Under the pieces are notes generated by a model. That model worked only from the letters and a program-made list of their open reading frames with translations, was not told the origin of the DNA and searched no databases. A stretch of DNA of 64,000 bases from Chloroflexota bacterium (lineage in GTDB: Bacteria > Chloroflexota > Limnocylindria > Limnocylindrales > CSP1-4), in assembly GCA_021783095.1 (NCBI GenBank), contig JAJXUG010000006.1, forward strand, positions 1 to 64,000, in the 5' to 3' direction. Below are positions 25,636 to 34,524 of this stretch, piece after piece. A program made the translations under genes and the position numbers. Numbering within the stretch: the first letter of the stretch is position 1; every line of letters begins with the position of its first letter.

Positions 25636-25662
25636 GACGCCGCCGGGCTGGCCGGCGGCGTC
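25636..25662 (-). terminator. Hairpin after the ABC exporter operon
   Basis: GACGCCGCCGG (25636-25646) and CCGGCGGCGTC (25652-25662) form a perfect 11-bp stem with a 5-nt loop, 64 nt past the permease stop. No T-run follows on the minus strand, but another small inverted repeat (TGCCA with TGGCA) is adjacent. Confidence 0.5.
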
Positions 25663-25725
25663 AGGAGCGCTCGGGATCGCGGCGCCAACGCGGGCCGTCG
25701 CCGGAGCCCCGGAGCAGCCTGTCGT

Positions 25726-26766
25726 CTACGCGCGGACCTCCTGGCGGAGGAACAGCACGTAGGAGATGGCGAACAGCAGCACCGTGAGCGCCGTGAGAGC
25801 CACGATCTGGGGCCACACGATGAGCAGGCTCTGGTCGAGCGACAGCAGGCCCGGGATCTGCTGCTGGCCGGCCACGACCTGGTTCGCGCTGGTGATGAAG
25901 ACGTCGGTGGCTCCCGCCTGCGGGTTCAGGACCACCTTGACGATGTCCTGGTAGAGCGTCGCGGGCGAGAGGTGGAGGAACAGCTGCTGCGGGATGGAGC
26001 TCGCCACCGCCGTCGACAGCGTGCCCGAGGTGTCGACCGGGAAGAGGAACTGCCCGATGATCGGCAGCAGGAACGACCCGAACAGCGTGAATCCGATCCA
26101 GACCCCGAACCCGGCCAGGGCGGACGTCGCGGTGCTGCGGACCACCGTGGAGATCAGCAGCGCGAAGGCCAGCCACACCGACGCGTACAGCACCGTGGCC
26201 AGGAACCAGATGATCACCCGGGCCGCCTGCTCCACGTCGGGCACGATGCCCAGGCGCAGGATGCCGATGCCGGTGACGACGAGGATCAGCATCGCGAGCA
26301 GGAGCGCGATGACGGCGATGCCGGCCACGAACTTGCCGTTGACGACGTCGTCGCGGTGGATCGGCTGGGCGAGCAGCCGTGAGAGCGTCCCCGAGCTGCG
26401 CTCCGAGTTGATCCCGTCGAACCCGAAGGCGACGCCCACGAGCGGCACCAGCAGGTACACGAAGGTCACCATCGGGTAGCCGCCGAACGACGGGGAGCCG
26501 TAGGTGAACAGCAGCAGGAACGGGCTGCTCGCGCCCGACGCCGAGTTCGCCTGGGCGTTCATGTCCGCCGAGGCGAAGATCATGGGGAGGACGGCCAGCA
26601 GCCCCACGACGATCAGGAGCACGAAGAAGCGCGTGCTCGTCAGGTGGTCGGCGAGCTCCTTGGCGGCGATGGTGCGCCAGCCGCCCGACGGCGTCCGCTC
26701 GGAGCGGCGGGCCTCGGCGCGCCTCTTCCGGACGGGGGCAGCGTTGGCGTTGTCAGCGGCGGCCAT
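25726..26766 (-). CDS. ABC-2-type transporter permease
   Basis: A 346-residue permease with a basic cytoplasmic N-terminus (RKRRAEARRSERTPSGGWR) and about six membrane helices. The FGFDGINSERSSGTLSRLLAQ block near residue 120 is typical of ABC-2 (NatB/CcmB-like) exporters, with the next motif PIHRDDVVNGKF. The ATG at 26766 lies inside the end of the ATPase gene (14-nt overlap), so the two are translated together. With the NEW3 membrane protein upstream, this forms an exporter unit. The cargo is unknown. Confidence 0.9.
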   Translation of the reverse strand: MAAADNANAAPVRKRRAEARRSERTPSGGWRTIAAKELADHLTSTRFFVLLIVVGLLAVLPMIFASADMNAQANSASGASSPFLLLFTYGSPSFGGYPMVTFVYLLVPLVGVAFGFDGINSERSSGTLSRLLAQPIHRDDVVNGKFVAGIAVIALLLAMLILVVTGIGILRLGIVPDVEQAARVIIWFLATVLYASVWLAFALLISTVVRSTATSALAGFGVWIGFTLFGSFLLPIIGQFLFPVDTSGTLSTAVASSIPQQLFLHLSPATLYQDIVKVVLNPQAGATDVFITSANQVVAGQQQIPGLLSLDQSLLIVWPQIVALTALTVLLFAISYVLFLRQEVRA

Positions 26767-28027
26767 CGATACCCTCCGGGACGAAGCGGCGGTACAGCTC
26801 CAGCAGGTCGGTGCCGCGCCGCCGCAGGTGGACGATCGGCACGTTCGCCATCGCGAGGGCGGTCGCCAGGGGCGCGGCCACGTCGTGGCTCGCGGACACG
26901 ATCCGAAGGTGGTCGAGCCGGTCGTGCGGGCGGACGCCGGTCACGCCCGGGACCGCCATCGCGACCGAGTCGATCGTGGCGGGTGCGCCCTCGACGCCCA
27001 CTTCGAGCTCGACGGCGGTATCGGCGTCGCCCATCAGCTCGTCCAGCGTGCCCGCGGCCACCAGCTTCCCCTGCGAGTAGAAGCCCACCCGATCACACAG
27101 CGACTGCACCTGGCCGAGGAGGTGCGAGGACAGCAGCACGGTGAGCTCGTGCTCGTCGACGAGGCGCCGGAGCAGGCCGAGCAGCTCCTCGACACCGGCC
27201 GGGTCGATCGCGATCGTCGGCTCGTCGAGGATCAGCACCGAGGGGCTCTTGACCAGGGCGTCGGCGATGCCGAGCCGCTGGCGCATGCCGCGCGAGTACG
27301 TGTCGGCGCGCTTGTTGGCGGCATCCTCGAGCCGCACCTCGTGGAGCAGCTCGTCAATGCGGGTGTCGGCCTGCCCGCGGGGGATCCCGTTGAGGCGGGC
27401 CGTGTAGCGCAGGTTCTCGCGCCCCGTCAGGCCTCCGTAGAACCCGACGTTGTCGGGCAGGTAGCCGACTTGGCGCTTGATCGCGAGCGGCTCGCGCGTC
27501 GGGTCGAGCCCGACCACACGGACGACGCCGCGGGTCGGCTCGGTGAGGCCGAGCAGCATGAGCACCGTGGTCGTCTTGCCGGCGCCGTTGGGGCCCAGCA
27601 GGCCGAACACCTCGCCCTTGCGGATGGTGAGGTCCAGCGAGTCCACCGCGGTGAACTCGCCGTACCGCTTGGTCAGCCGGCGCGTCACGATCACCGCGTC
27701 CTCGGGGACGTCGGCGAGCAGCTCCGCCACCGTGCGACGACGGCGCCTCGGCCGGTCCTCGGCCGACCCGGCGGACTCCACGTCCCAGGGCCGGACGACG
27801 TGGCCGCCCTCCTCGGGCAGCGCGCTGGGCTCCTCGTCCCCAGGGTCCAGCGTCGGGGACGCGGCCGCCTCCGGAGCGCGCACCGGCGCGGCGGCATCCG
27901 GCCGGCCACCCACGGGGCGCGCCTGGTCAGGCGTCCGGGGTCTCGCGTTCAGGCCCGCCGTCGGCCGTGGCCGGCGGCGCTGCACGCCCCGCCTCGGCTC
28001 GAGCGGGGGCGTCCGGTCCTCGGTCAT
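26753..28027 (-). CDS. ABC transporter ATP-binding protein with long N-terminal extension
   Basis: A 424-residue ATPase. The nucleotide-binding domain starts near residue 112 (VIVTRRLTKRYGEFTAVDSL). Walker A is GPNGAGKTTT, the Q-loop is in VGYLPDNVGFYGGLTG, the signature is YSRGMRQRLG, Walker B is VLILDEPTIAIDP, and the H-loop His is in LLSSHLL. A C-terminal domain of about 100 residues follows. The first 110 residues are a Pro/Arg/Glu-rich, low-complexity tail not usual in this family. The start ATG lies 4 nt after the NEW3 gene stop. It pairs with the permease encoded downstream. Confidence 0.93.
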   Translation of the reverse strand: MTEDRTPPLEPRRGVQRRRPRPTAGLNARPRTPDQARPVGGRPDAAAPVRAPEAAASPTLDPGDEEPSALPEEGGHVVRPWDVESAGSAEDRPRRRRRTVAELLADVPEDAVIVTRRLTKRYGEFTAVDSLDLTIRKGEVFGLLGPNGAGKTTTVLMLLGLTEPTRGVVRVVGLDPTREPLAIKRQVGYLPDNVGFYGGLTGRENLRYTARLNGIPRGQADTRIDELLHEVRLEDAANKRADTYSRGMRQRLGIADALVKSPSVLILDEPTIAIDPAGVEELLGLLRRLVDEHELTVLLSSHLLGQVQSLCDRVGFYSQGKLVAAGTLDELMGDADTAVELEVGVEGAPATIDSVAMAVPGVTGVRPHDRLDHLRIVSASHDVAAPLATALAMANVPIVHLRRRGTDLLELYRRFVPEGIDGRR

Positions 28028-28031
28028 CGCG

Positions 28032-29243
28032 TTACCGCCGCCCGTATGTCCGGAAGACCCAGTACAGCGCGGCGAAGGTCGCCAGGAGGAGCACCACACC
28101 GGCGATCCACCAGAGCTGCGGGGTTTCGACGCGCACGCGGATGTCCTGCTTGCCGCTCGCCTCTGTCCCGTTGGCGTTGAACGTGATGGCGTAGTCGCCC
28201 GCGATCGCGTCCTTCGAGGGGGTGATCTTGGCGACCACGTTCTGCGAGTTGTTGGCGGTGCCGCCGGGGAGCGAGTCGATCTTGGCAGGGTCGAAGGTGA
28301 CGGTCCAGCCCGTGGGCAGGTTGGTGGTCGTGGGCACGATGTTGGTGACCGGCGCCGTGCCGCCATTCGTGATCACGATCGTGAAATCCTTCTCGCTGCC
28401 GGCGTTCGCGCTGGTCGAGAGGACCTGGTCAGGGGTGGACACGGTCAGCGAGTAGCTGCCGATGATGGTGACCACGAGGTCCACCTTGGCGGTCTTGCCA
28501 CCGCCCGACACCGTCACCTCGACCGGGTAGTCACCGGCCGTTGCGTTGGGGTCCGGCGTCACCGTGGCGGACAGGGTGCCGGTGCTGCCGGCGGCCACGA
28601 TCAGGCTCGTGGCCTGCGTCTGGCCAGAGGGCTGCACCGCGACCTTCCAGCCGGCCGGGGCCGTGCCGTCGAACGAGTACGTCCCCTCGGTCGGGGTGTC
28701 GTTCTTGAGCGTCAGGTTGAACGAGAAGGTCGAACCCGAGTCGCCCTTCTTCTGCGGGTAGTCCGCCGCCAGCGAGATCGTGCCGCCCGCGGCGGATTCG
28801 ACCTTCACCTTGACGACGAGCGTCGCGCTCTGGCCGTTGTCGGCAGTGGCAACGAGCGTGATCGGGTACTCGTTGGCGGTGGCGTCCGAGGGGACGTCCG
28901 CCGAGAACTGAACGTCGGGCGCGTTCGCCGGCTTGTCGTTGGCGACGTAGACGCTGCCGATGACCGAGCCGCTGCCGCCGAAGCGGTTCGCCCAGCCGTT
29001 CGGTGCGCCGGTGGCCTTGAGCGTCACGCCGGTGGGCGTGGAGGCGGTCAGGGTGAGCTTGAAGGTCGCCGTCGACCCGGGCTCGGCGACGATCTCGGGG
29101 TACGGCGTCGTGATCGTGAGGCTCTCGGCTGCACCGACGAGCGGGGCCGCAGGCCCGGCGACGACGGCGAGGACGCCGAGGACGAGGGCGATCCGCGAGG
29201 TCAGGCTGACCCGACTCGGACGCCCAGAAACGCGATCCGACAT
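28032..29243 (-). CDS. NEW3-domain exported membrane protein
   Basis: A 403-residue protein with a signal peptide (ALVLGVLAVVAGPAAPLVGAAE), three repeated Ig-like modules, and a C-terminal anchor WWIAGVVLLLATFAALYWVF followed by RTYGRR. The modules have the NEW3/alpha-galactosidase-associated look: PGSTATFKLTLTASTPTGVT, GSTFSFNLTLKNDTPTEGTY and GSEKDFTIVITNGGTAPVTN, each followed by a PxGW element. COG1470-type proteins of this kind are often encoded beside ABC-2 exporters. GGAG lies near the ATG. It heads the operon with the ATPase and permease and probably forms the extracytoplasmic part of the system. Confidence 0.87.
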   Translation of the reverse strand: MSDRVSGRPSRVSLTSRIALVLGVLAVVAGPAAPLVGAAESLTITTPYPEIVAEPGSTATFKLTLTASTPTGVTLKATGAPNGWANRFGGSGSVIGSVYVANDKPANAPDVQFSADVPSDATANEYPITLVATADNGQSATLVVKVKVESAAGGTISLAADYPQKKGDSGSTFSFNLTLKNDTPTEGTYSFDGTAPAGWKVAVQPSGQTQATSLIVAAGSTGTLSATVTPDPNATAGDYPVEVTVSGGGKTAKVDLVVTIIGSYSLTVSTPDQVLSTSANAGSEKDFTIVITNGGTAPVTNIVPTTTNLPTGWTVTFDPAKIDSLPGGTANNSQNVVAKITPSKDAIAGDYAITFNANGTEASGKQDIRVRVETPQLWWIAGVVLLLATFAALYWVFRTYGRR

Positions 29244-29361
29244 GCGCTGTCTCCAAGAGCGGAAAGGTGGACTCGGTCACACGACGGAGCACGGCCTCCT
29301 CACCAGTGCCCCGCGGCCGCGATGATATGGCGAATCGCCTGAGAACCGCGTGAGAGGACGA

Positions 29362-32238
29362 TCAGGACGGCTTCGGCTTCGGCATCGGCGTGGGGGCCGG
29401 CGTCGGCGTGGGGGCCGGCGTCGGCGTCGGCGTGGGGGCCGGCGTCGGCGTCGGCGGCGGCGCCGTGGGGGTAGGCGTGGGCGTGGGCGACGCGACCGGC
29501 AGCGACTCGGACGGGGACGCCGATGCCGAGGGCCCGACGGACGGCGACGGGCACAGGACCGATGAGGCGCCCGGCGCGCCGGACCCGCCAAGCGGCTGCG
29601 AAGAATCGGACGGGAGCGGCGAGGCGCACGGGTCGAAGCTCGCGCTGGGGGACGGCGAGCCGCAGCCGCCGCCGTTGACGAGCGGCCCCCACGAGCGGCC
29701 GTACGGGTTGAACCCGCCGTTGTAGAAGTACGAGGTGCTGCTGCCCTTGGCCCCGCCGCCCACGAATGCCCCCCGCTGCGCGCGCTTGAGCCACGCCCGG
29801 TCGGCGGCCAGCCAGTTCGGGTTGTCCTTCTCGAAGCCCACGGTCGTGAGCACCGCGTCGCCGCAGGTGTTCGCCGGGAGCGTGGACGTCGGCGCGGTCC
29901 CGGGCAGGAACAGCTGGGTCACCTGGGGGCCCTTGCCCGAGGCGAGGGAGCCGGTCCACGGGTCGACCGTGGCCTGGTCCAGCCCGTCGGGCTTGATGAA
30001 CGCGTTGAGGCTCCAGTTCTTCGTCGCCTCCTGGAGGAAGCCCTGCCATACGTAGGTCGTGACGTCGATGGAGAAGGTCGGGTTCGACGCGCTCGAGACC
30101 ACCGAGTTGTCCGAGTTGCCGTTCCACGCGCCCACCGCGAGCGCGTACTCGCCCTTGGCCCGGTCGGACGCGGACGGTGCGCCGATGTACCCCCAGGCGT
30201 TGAGGTCCTTCGCGTCGTTGTTGGTGCCCGTCTTGAGCGTGGCCGGGCGGTGCTGGCCCCGGGCGTTGGTCAGCTCGAACTGGCCCCAGAACGGGTTGAT
30301 GGACGGCTGCGTGTTGCCGGCCAGCGTGTCGGTGATGATGTACGCGGCCTGCGGGTCGAGGGCCTTCGTGGTTTGGACCTTGGCGATGTCCGTGTGGTCG
30401 ATCAGCACGGTGTTGGTGCTGTCAGTGACCTTGAGCAGCGTTGTCTGGTCCGCCAGCTGGCCGCCGTCTGCCAGCGTGCCGTACGCGCGCACCAGGTCGA
30501 TGCCGTGGACCTCGGCCACGCCGAGCGCGAACGACAGCCCGGCGGTGACCTTGCCGTTCTGGAAGTTGACGCCCATCGCCTCGGCCTGCGCCTGCACCCG
30601 CGGGACGCCGACCAGCGAGAGCGCCTTGACGGCGGGGACGTTGAGCGAGAAGCGCAGGGCGTCCTGCATGCGGACGGGACCGCGCTCGAGCATGTCGGCG
30701 TCGGTGGGGGTGTAGCCGCCGCCCATGTCGGTCGCCACGTCCATGAACACGCTCGCGGCGGTGAAGTACCGGTCGGCGATGCCGGTCGCGTACATGACGG
30801 GCTTGAAGGCCGAGCCGGGCTGGCGCCAGCCGGCGGCGAGCACGTCGAACTGGGGCTGGAGCTTCTTGGTGGCCTTGACGCTGGGGTCGTCAGCAGCGGC
30901 TGACCCGACGTACGCGATGATCTGGCCGGTCTGGTAGTCCTCGGCGATCAGCGCCCCGTTGTACAGGCTCTTGTTCGTGAGGTTCCGCATCCAGGCCTGA
31001 TACGGCACCCCGAGGGTCTTCGCGTATGCCGCGGGGTTCTTCTGGTGGGGCAGGATCGTCGCCGCCTTGACCCACTTCTGCGCGATCCCCTGGAGCTTCC
31101 AGTCGAGCGTGGTCTGGACGTCGAGGCCGCCGCGCTCGAGCACCGGGCAGGTGTCCACGCCCTGGCCGCAGAGTTGCGTCGCGAGCTCCTTGCGGACCTG
31201 GTAGACGAACTGCGACGCCTGCCACGCCTTGGCCTTCTGCGAGGCGAGGACCACCGGCTCCTGCTTGGCCGCCGCGAAGTCGGCGGCGGTCGGCGTCTGG
31301 CCGTCGGCCGTCAGCAGCGGCGTCCGCCCGGAGGCCATCAGGTCCAGCACCGTGTTGCGGCGCTGGACGATGGGCGAGTCCTGGGGCACCACCAGCTGGG
31401 TGCCCTTGCACTTCGGGTCCGTCGGGTCGAGGGTCGGGTCAGAGGTGCAGACGGGCTGCGCGTTCTGGACCAGGTCGTAGTAGTCGGGTGCCTGGGGCAG
31501 CGCGGCGATGATCGCAGCCTGGGCCAGCGTCAGCTTCGCGGCCTGCGCGGGGTCGGTGACGTCAATGCCGAAGTAGCCCTTGATCGCGGCGGCCACGCCG
31601 TACGTGTCGTTGCCGTAGTAGTTCTGGTTGAGGTAGGCGGCCACGATCCGCTGCTTGCCGGCCACGCCCGGGAACGCCTGCGTGACCCGGATCGACTGGA
31701 TGATCTCCTTGAGCTTGCGGCTGATCGTGGTCTGGGTCTGGGCGGTGCCGTTCTCGGTCAGGAGGCGCTGGCGGACCAGCTGCTGGGTGATGGTGGAGCC
31801 GCCGCGGACCCGGCCGCGAAGCGCGTCAACGCCGGACGCGAGGATGCCCACCGGGTCGAACCCCGAGTTGTCCCAGAAGGTGCTGTCCTCGACCGCGGTC
31901 GTCGCGTCCACGACCTCGGGCGGGATGTCCTGGAACGCGAGGACGGTCCGGTTCTCGGTGCCGAAGGTCGCCAGCTGGGTCGTGCCGTCGCGCGCATAGA
32001 CCACCGACTGCTGGATCAGCTGCATCTGCTCGAGCTGGTGGGGGTCCGGCAGGTTCGCGCTGAGCGAGAGGTAGAGGCCGACGCCGGCCACGGCGCCGGC
32101 CAAGCCCAGGAAGCCCAGGGCGCCGAACAGGAACAGGCCCATGCGCGCGGCCGTCCCCATGCCGCGCCGCCGGCGGCGGGGCTGGACAGGGGCGGCGGTC
32201 GCCCAGTCGCGGGGAGCCGCGGGATCGTCGTACTGCAT
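29362..32238 (-). CDS. Class A penicillin-binding protein (transglycosylase/transpeptidase)
   Basis: A 958-residue bifunctional peptidoglycan synthase. After a basic cytoplasmic N-terminus and one membrane helix (near residues 33-60), the GT51 domain has the catalytic Glu in AVEDSTFWDNSG near residue 116 and GGSTITQQLVRQRLL. The transpeptidase domain has SxxK in GSAFKPVMYATG near 479, SxN in FSLNVPAVKAL, and KTGTNNDAKD near 669. The C-terminal 100 residues are a Ser/Pro/Thr-rich tail ending in Pro-Thr repeats, probably crossing or contacting the wall. There are no PASTA domains. The ATG at 32238 lacks a clear ribosome binding site; an in-frame start further upstream cannot be excluded. Confidence 0.93.
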   Translation of the reverse strand: MQYDDPAAPRDWATAAPVQPRRRRRGMGTAARMGLFLFGALGFLGLAGAVAGVGLYLSLSANLPDPHQLEQMQLIQQSVVYARDGTTQLATFGTENRTVLAFQDIPPEVVDATTAVEDSTFWDNSGFDPVGILASGVDALRGRVRGGSTITQQLVRQRLLTENGTAQTQTTISRKLKEIIQSIRVTQAFPGVAGKQRIVAAYLNQNYYGNDTYGVAAAIKGYFGIDVTDPAQAAKLTLAQAAIIAALPQAPDYYDLVQNAQPVCTSDPTLDPTDPKCKGTQLVVPQDSPIVQRRNTVLDLMASGRTPLLTADGQTPTAADFAAAKQEPVVLASQKAKAWQASQFVYQVRKELATQLCGQGVDTCPVLERGGLDVQTTLDWKLQGIAQKWVKAATILPHQKNPAAYAKTLGVPYQAWMRNLTNKSLYNGALIAEDYQTGQIIAYVGSAAADDPSVKATKKLQPQFDVLAAGWRQPGSAFKPVMYATGIADRYFTAASVFMDVATDMGGGYTPTDADMLERGPVRMQDALRFSLNVPAVKALSLVGVPRVQAQAEAMGVNFQNGKVTAGLSFALGVAEVHGIDLVRAYGTLADGGQLADQTTLLKVTDSTNTVLIDHTDIAKVQTTKALDPQAAYIITDTLAGNTQPSINPFWGQFELTNARGQHRPATLKTGTNNDAKDLNAWGYIGAPSASDRAKGEYALAVGAWNGNSDNSVVSSASNPTFSIDVTTYVWQGFLQEATKNWSLNAFIKPDGLDQATVDPWTGSLASGKGPQVTQLFLPGTAPTSTLPANTCGDAVLTTVGFEKDNPNWLAADRAWLKRAQRGAFVGGGAKGSSTSYFYNGGFNPYGRSWGPLVNGGGCGSPSPSASFDPCASPLPSDSSQPLGGSGAPGASSVLCPSPSVGPSASASPSESLPVASPTPTPTPTAPPPTPTPAPTPTPTPAPTPTPAPTPMPKPKPS
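29386..29466. repeat. Low-complexity tandem repeat encoding the PBP Pro-Thr tail
   Basis: Imperfect repeats of GGCGTGGGGGCCGGCGTC, read on the plus strand, encode the alternating Pro-Thr and Ala-Pro-Thr tail of the penicillin-binding protein on the minus strand. Such tracts vary in length between strains and are prone to assembly error. Confidence 0.75.
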
Positions 32239-32339
32239 CGGGCCCAAGGATGCCCCGGGCGCGCGGATCGTGCTGGCGGCCGTCGGCGCGGGGTGGCGTG
32301 GCGCCCGGTGCCGCCACCTTAGCGTCCGGGCCAATCCCC

Positions 32340-33572
32340 TTACAGGCCGAACCGGTCGATCGCGTCCGCGGCCAGCCGCTCGCCGATGGCCAGCGACGAG
32401 GTGGCGGCGGGCGACGGCGCGTTGCGCACGTGGAGGACGCGGTCGCCGCCGGCGAGGTCGAAATCGTCGACCAGCGTGCCGTCGCGCCCGAGGGCCTGCG
32501 CGCGGACCCCCGACGGCCCGAAGGTGACCTGGTCGCCGCGCAGCTCGGGCAGGAAGCGCTGCACCTCACGGACGAAGGCGCCCTTCGACCAGTCGCGCCA
32601 CATCTCGGCCCCGCCCGTCCGCCAGAACCGGCGTGCCAGCGAGCGGAAGCCCGGGTTCGCCAGCGCCTCCGCCAGGTCCCGCAGCGAGATGTCGCGGCGG
32701 CGGTACCCCGTTCGTCGGAAGGCGAGCACCGCGTTCGGCCCGGCCCACACCTGCCCGTCGATCCTGCGCGTCAGGTGCACGCCAAGGAACGGGAAGCGCG
32801 GGTCCGGCACGGGGTAGACGAGGCCGCTCACGAGTGCCGCCGCCTCCGGGCTGAGCGTGTAGTAGTCGCCGCGGAACGGGACGATCGAGGGCGATTCCCT
32901 CGTCCGCTCGCCGGTGAGCGCGGCCACCCGGTCGGCCCACAGCCCGGCGCAGGCGATGACGCTCCTGGCCTCGACGGGACCGCCCGGCGTCTTCAGGACC
33001 AGCGCGTCTGGCCGCCGCTCGATGGCCGTGACGGGCCGGGACAGCTCGATCTCCCCGCCCCTCGCGCAGACGTCGTCCGCGTAGGCTCGCGTCACGAGCG
33101 TGAAGTCCGTGATGCCGGTGCGCGGGCTCCACAGCGCCCGGATGCCCCGCACGTGTGGCTCGATCTCGCGCATGCGCTCTGGACCCACCTCCTCGAGGCC
33201 GTCGACGCGGTTGGCCAGGCCCCTCTCCTTGAGGGCGGCCAGGCGCGGCAGCTCGGTCTCGTCGAGGGCCACCACGAGCTTGCCGGGCCAGGCGATCGGG
33301 ATGCCGTGCGCCTGGCAGTACCGCTCCAAGAGGCCCTTGCCCTCGCGGCACAGGAGCGCCTTCTGCGAGCCCGGCGCGTAGTACAGGCCGGCGTGGACCA
33401 CCCCCGAGTTGTGGCCCGACTGGTGCGCGGCCACCTTGGCCTCGCGCTCCAGCACGACGAGCCGCAGATCCGGGCGGCGCTCGAGCAGCTGGAGCGCGGT
33501 GGCAAGTCCGACGATTCCAGCGCCGATGACCGCGACATCCACGCGCTGTGTGCCGGGAGAGGCGGTGCCCAT
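32340..33572 (-). CDS. lhgO: L-2-hydroxyglutarate oxidase
   Basis: A 410-residue FAD enzyme that oxidises L-2-hydroxyglutarate to 2-oxoglutarate. The Rossmann FAD motif VAVIGAGIVGLATALQLLER is at residue 13, and LEREAKVAAHQSGHNSGVVH near 40 is the family signature. GLYYAPGSQKALLCREGK, the RGDYYTL segment, and PVPDPRFPFLGVHLTRRIDG also match LhgO. The C-terminus contains RNAPSPAATSSLAIGE. There is no Shine-Dalgarno sequence; TACCCT ends 6 nt before the ATG, suggesting a leaderless transcript. The neighbours do not form an obvious pathway. Confidence 0.94.
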   Translation of the reverse strand: MGTASPGTQRVDVAVIGAGIVGLATALQLLERRPDLRLVVLEREAKVAAHQSGHNSGVVHAGLYYAPGSQKALLCREGKGLLERYCQAHGIPIAWPGKLVVALDETELPRLAALKERGLANRVDGLEEVGPERMREIEPHVRGIRALWSPRTGITDFTLVTRAYADDVCARGGEIELSRPVTAIERRPDALVLKTPGGPVEARSVIACAGLWADRVAALTGERTRESPSIVPFRGDYYTLSPEAAALVSGLVYPVPDPRFPFLGVHLTRRIDGQVWAGPNAVLAFRRTGYRRRDISLRDLAEALANPGFRSLARRFWRTGGAEMWRDWSKGAFVREVQRFLPELRGDQVTFGPSGVRAQALGRDGTLVDDFDLAGGDRVLHVRNAPSPAATSSLAIGERLAADAIDRFGL

Positions 33573-33578
33573 TCCTCG

Positions 33579-33584
33579 AGGGTA
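33579..33584 (-). promoter_or_regulatory. Candidate -10 box of a leaderless promoter (lhgO)
   Basis: TACCCT on the minus strand ends 6 nt before the lhgO ATG. No -35 consensus is evident and no ribosome binding site lies between. Confidence 0.45.
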
Positions 33585-33611
33585 GCGCGCTCGACGCGCC
33601 GCGTGCCGGTG

Positions 33612-34079
33612 CTAGGCCTGCGCGAGCGCGGCCAGGAGCCGGTCGACGAATTCGGCCTGGGCCGTGTTGAGCCGCCGGCGAGCCTCGGCGGGGCGCGCCC
33701 ACACGACCCGGTCGATCTCGGGCACCACGAGCGTCTGCCCCGTCTTGGGCGGCCACTCGACCTCGGCCTCGAGGCTCTGCAGCCGGCTCGGATCCATGTC
33801 GCCCTCGTACGCCCAGGCGCGGACCGTCTTGCCCGAGCGCATCCGGACCTCGCCCAAGTCGATCGGCGTGCCGTCCGGGGGGCGCTGACCGGTCTCCTCC
33901 TCGAACTCGCGCCGGGCGGCGTCAAGGTCCGCCTCGTGGTCCAGCGGCGCGCCCTTGGGGATGGACCAGGCCGCCGTGTCGCGTCGGGCCCAGATGGGCC
34001 CGCCCGGGTGCCCGATCAGGACCTCTACCGAATCGCCGGAGCGCCGGTAGAGGAGCAGGCCTGCTGAATGCTTCGCCAT
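33612..34079 (-). CDS. Nudix hydrolase
   Basis: A 155-residue Nudix enzyme. The Nudix box is complete: Gly in PKGAPLDHE, then ADLDAARREFEEETG near residues 44-65 (pattern GX5EX7REUXEEXG). The N-terminus HSAGLLLYRR and the WARRDTAAWSIPKG stretch are typical of small MutT-like proteins cleaving nucleoside or dinucleoside polyphosphates. The substrate is not predictable. The ATG at 34079 is used. Upstream lies a 445-bp non-coding region with DnaA-box-like sites. Confidence 0.9.
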   Translation of the reverse strand: MAKHSAGLLLYRRSGDSVEVLIGHPGGPIWARRDTAAWSIPKGAPLDHEADLDAARREFEEETGQRPPDGTPIDLGEVRMRSGKTVRAWAYEGDMDPSRLQSLEAEVEWPPKTGQTLVVPEIDRVVWARPAEARRRLNTAQAEFVDRLLAALAQA

Positions 34080-34524
34080 CGTGGTGCGGAGTGTGACGCG
34101 TTGCGTGGACCGACGGGGATCGCAGCCGGGGGGCGCACCAAGACGCACCGGGCACACGAAAGCGCCCGAAGGAACCATGCGTACCGGCTCACCCACGACG
34201 CACCCGAGCAAGCTCGGCCTTGTCGCGGCGGCTCCGGCTCCGTCCACCTCAACGACCTTGCGGCCACCGTGGCGGAGGTTCCAGAGACCCGGTCCGTTGA
34301 TTGCTCACCGGCCCGGTTTCGGTACCACCGGCCCCTTCGGGCAAGACGAACCATACGCGGCCGCGGCGCGGCCTCCAATGGGCTTGTCCACGAAATTGCG
34401 GGAGAGCCTTGTGGAGTTGTCCACGATTCCGAGCTTGTGTGGACGGATTGTGGAGAAGTCCGCGGCCCTCCGCGGCGAGACGAGGGGCTGCTGGCGTCCG
34501 ACACGCCCAGGCCCAGGCCAGACG
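34080..34524. other. Non-coding region with a DnaA-box-like cluster
   Basis: A 445-bp spacer upstream of the Nudix gene and downstream of tdk, both on the minus strand. No frame shows a recognisable protein. The interval 34381-34460 is 55% GC by direct count, much lower than the surroundings, and contains the clustered 9-mers described separately. Confidence 0.6.
34384..34457. other. Cluster of DnaA-box-like 9-mers
   Basis: Four sites resemble the high-GC DnaA box TTGTCCACA: TTGTCCACG at 34384-34392 and 34417-34425 (plus), CCGTCCACA at 34438-34446 and TTCTCCACA at 34449-34457 (minus). A fifth weaker site, AACTCCACA, at 34410-34418 (minus) overlaps the second to form GTGGA-GTTG-TCCAC. Two forward boxes face two reverse boxes within 74 bp. 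This could be an origin, a DnaA-titration locus or a DnaA-regulated promoter. No dnaA or dnaN is nearby. Confidence 0.5.
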
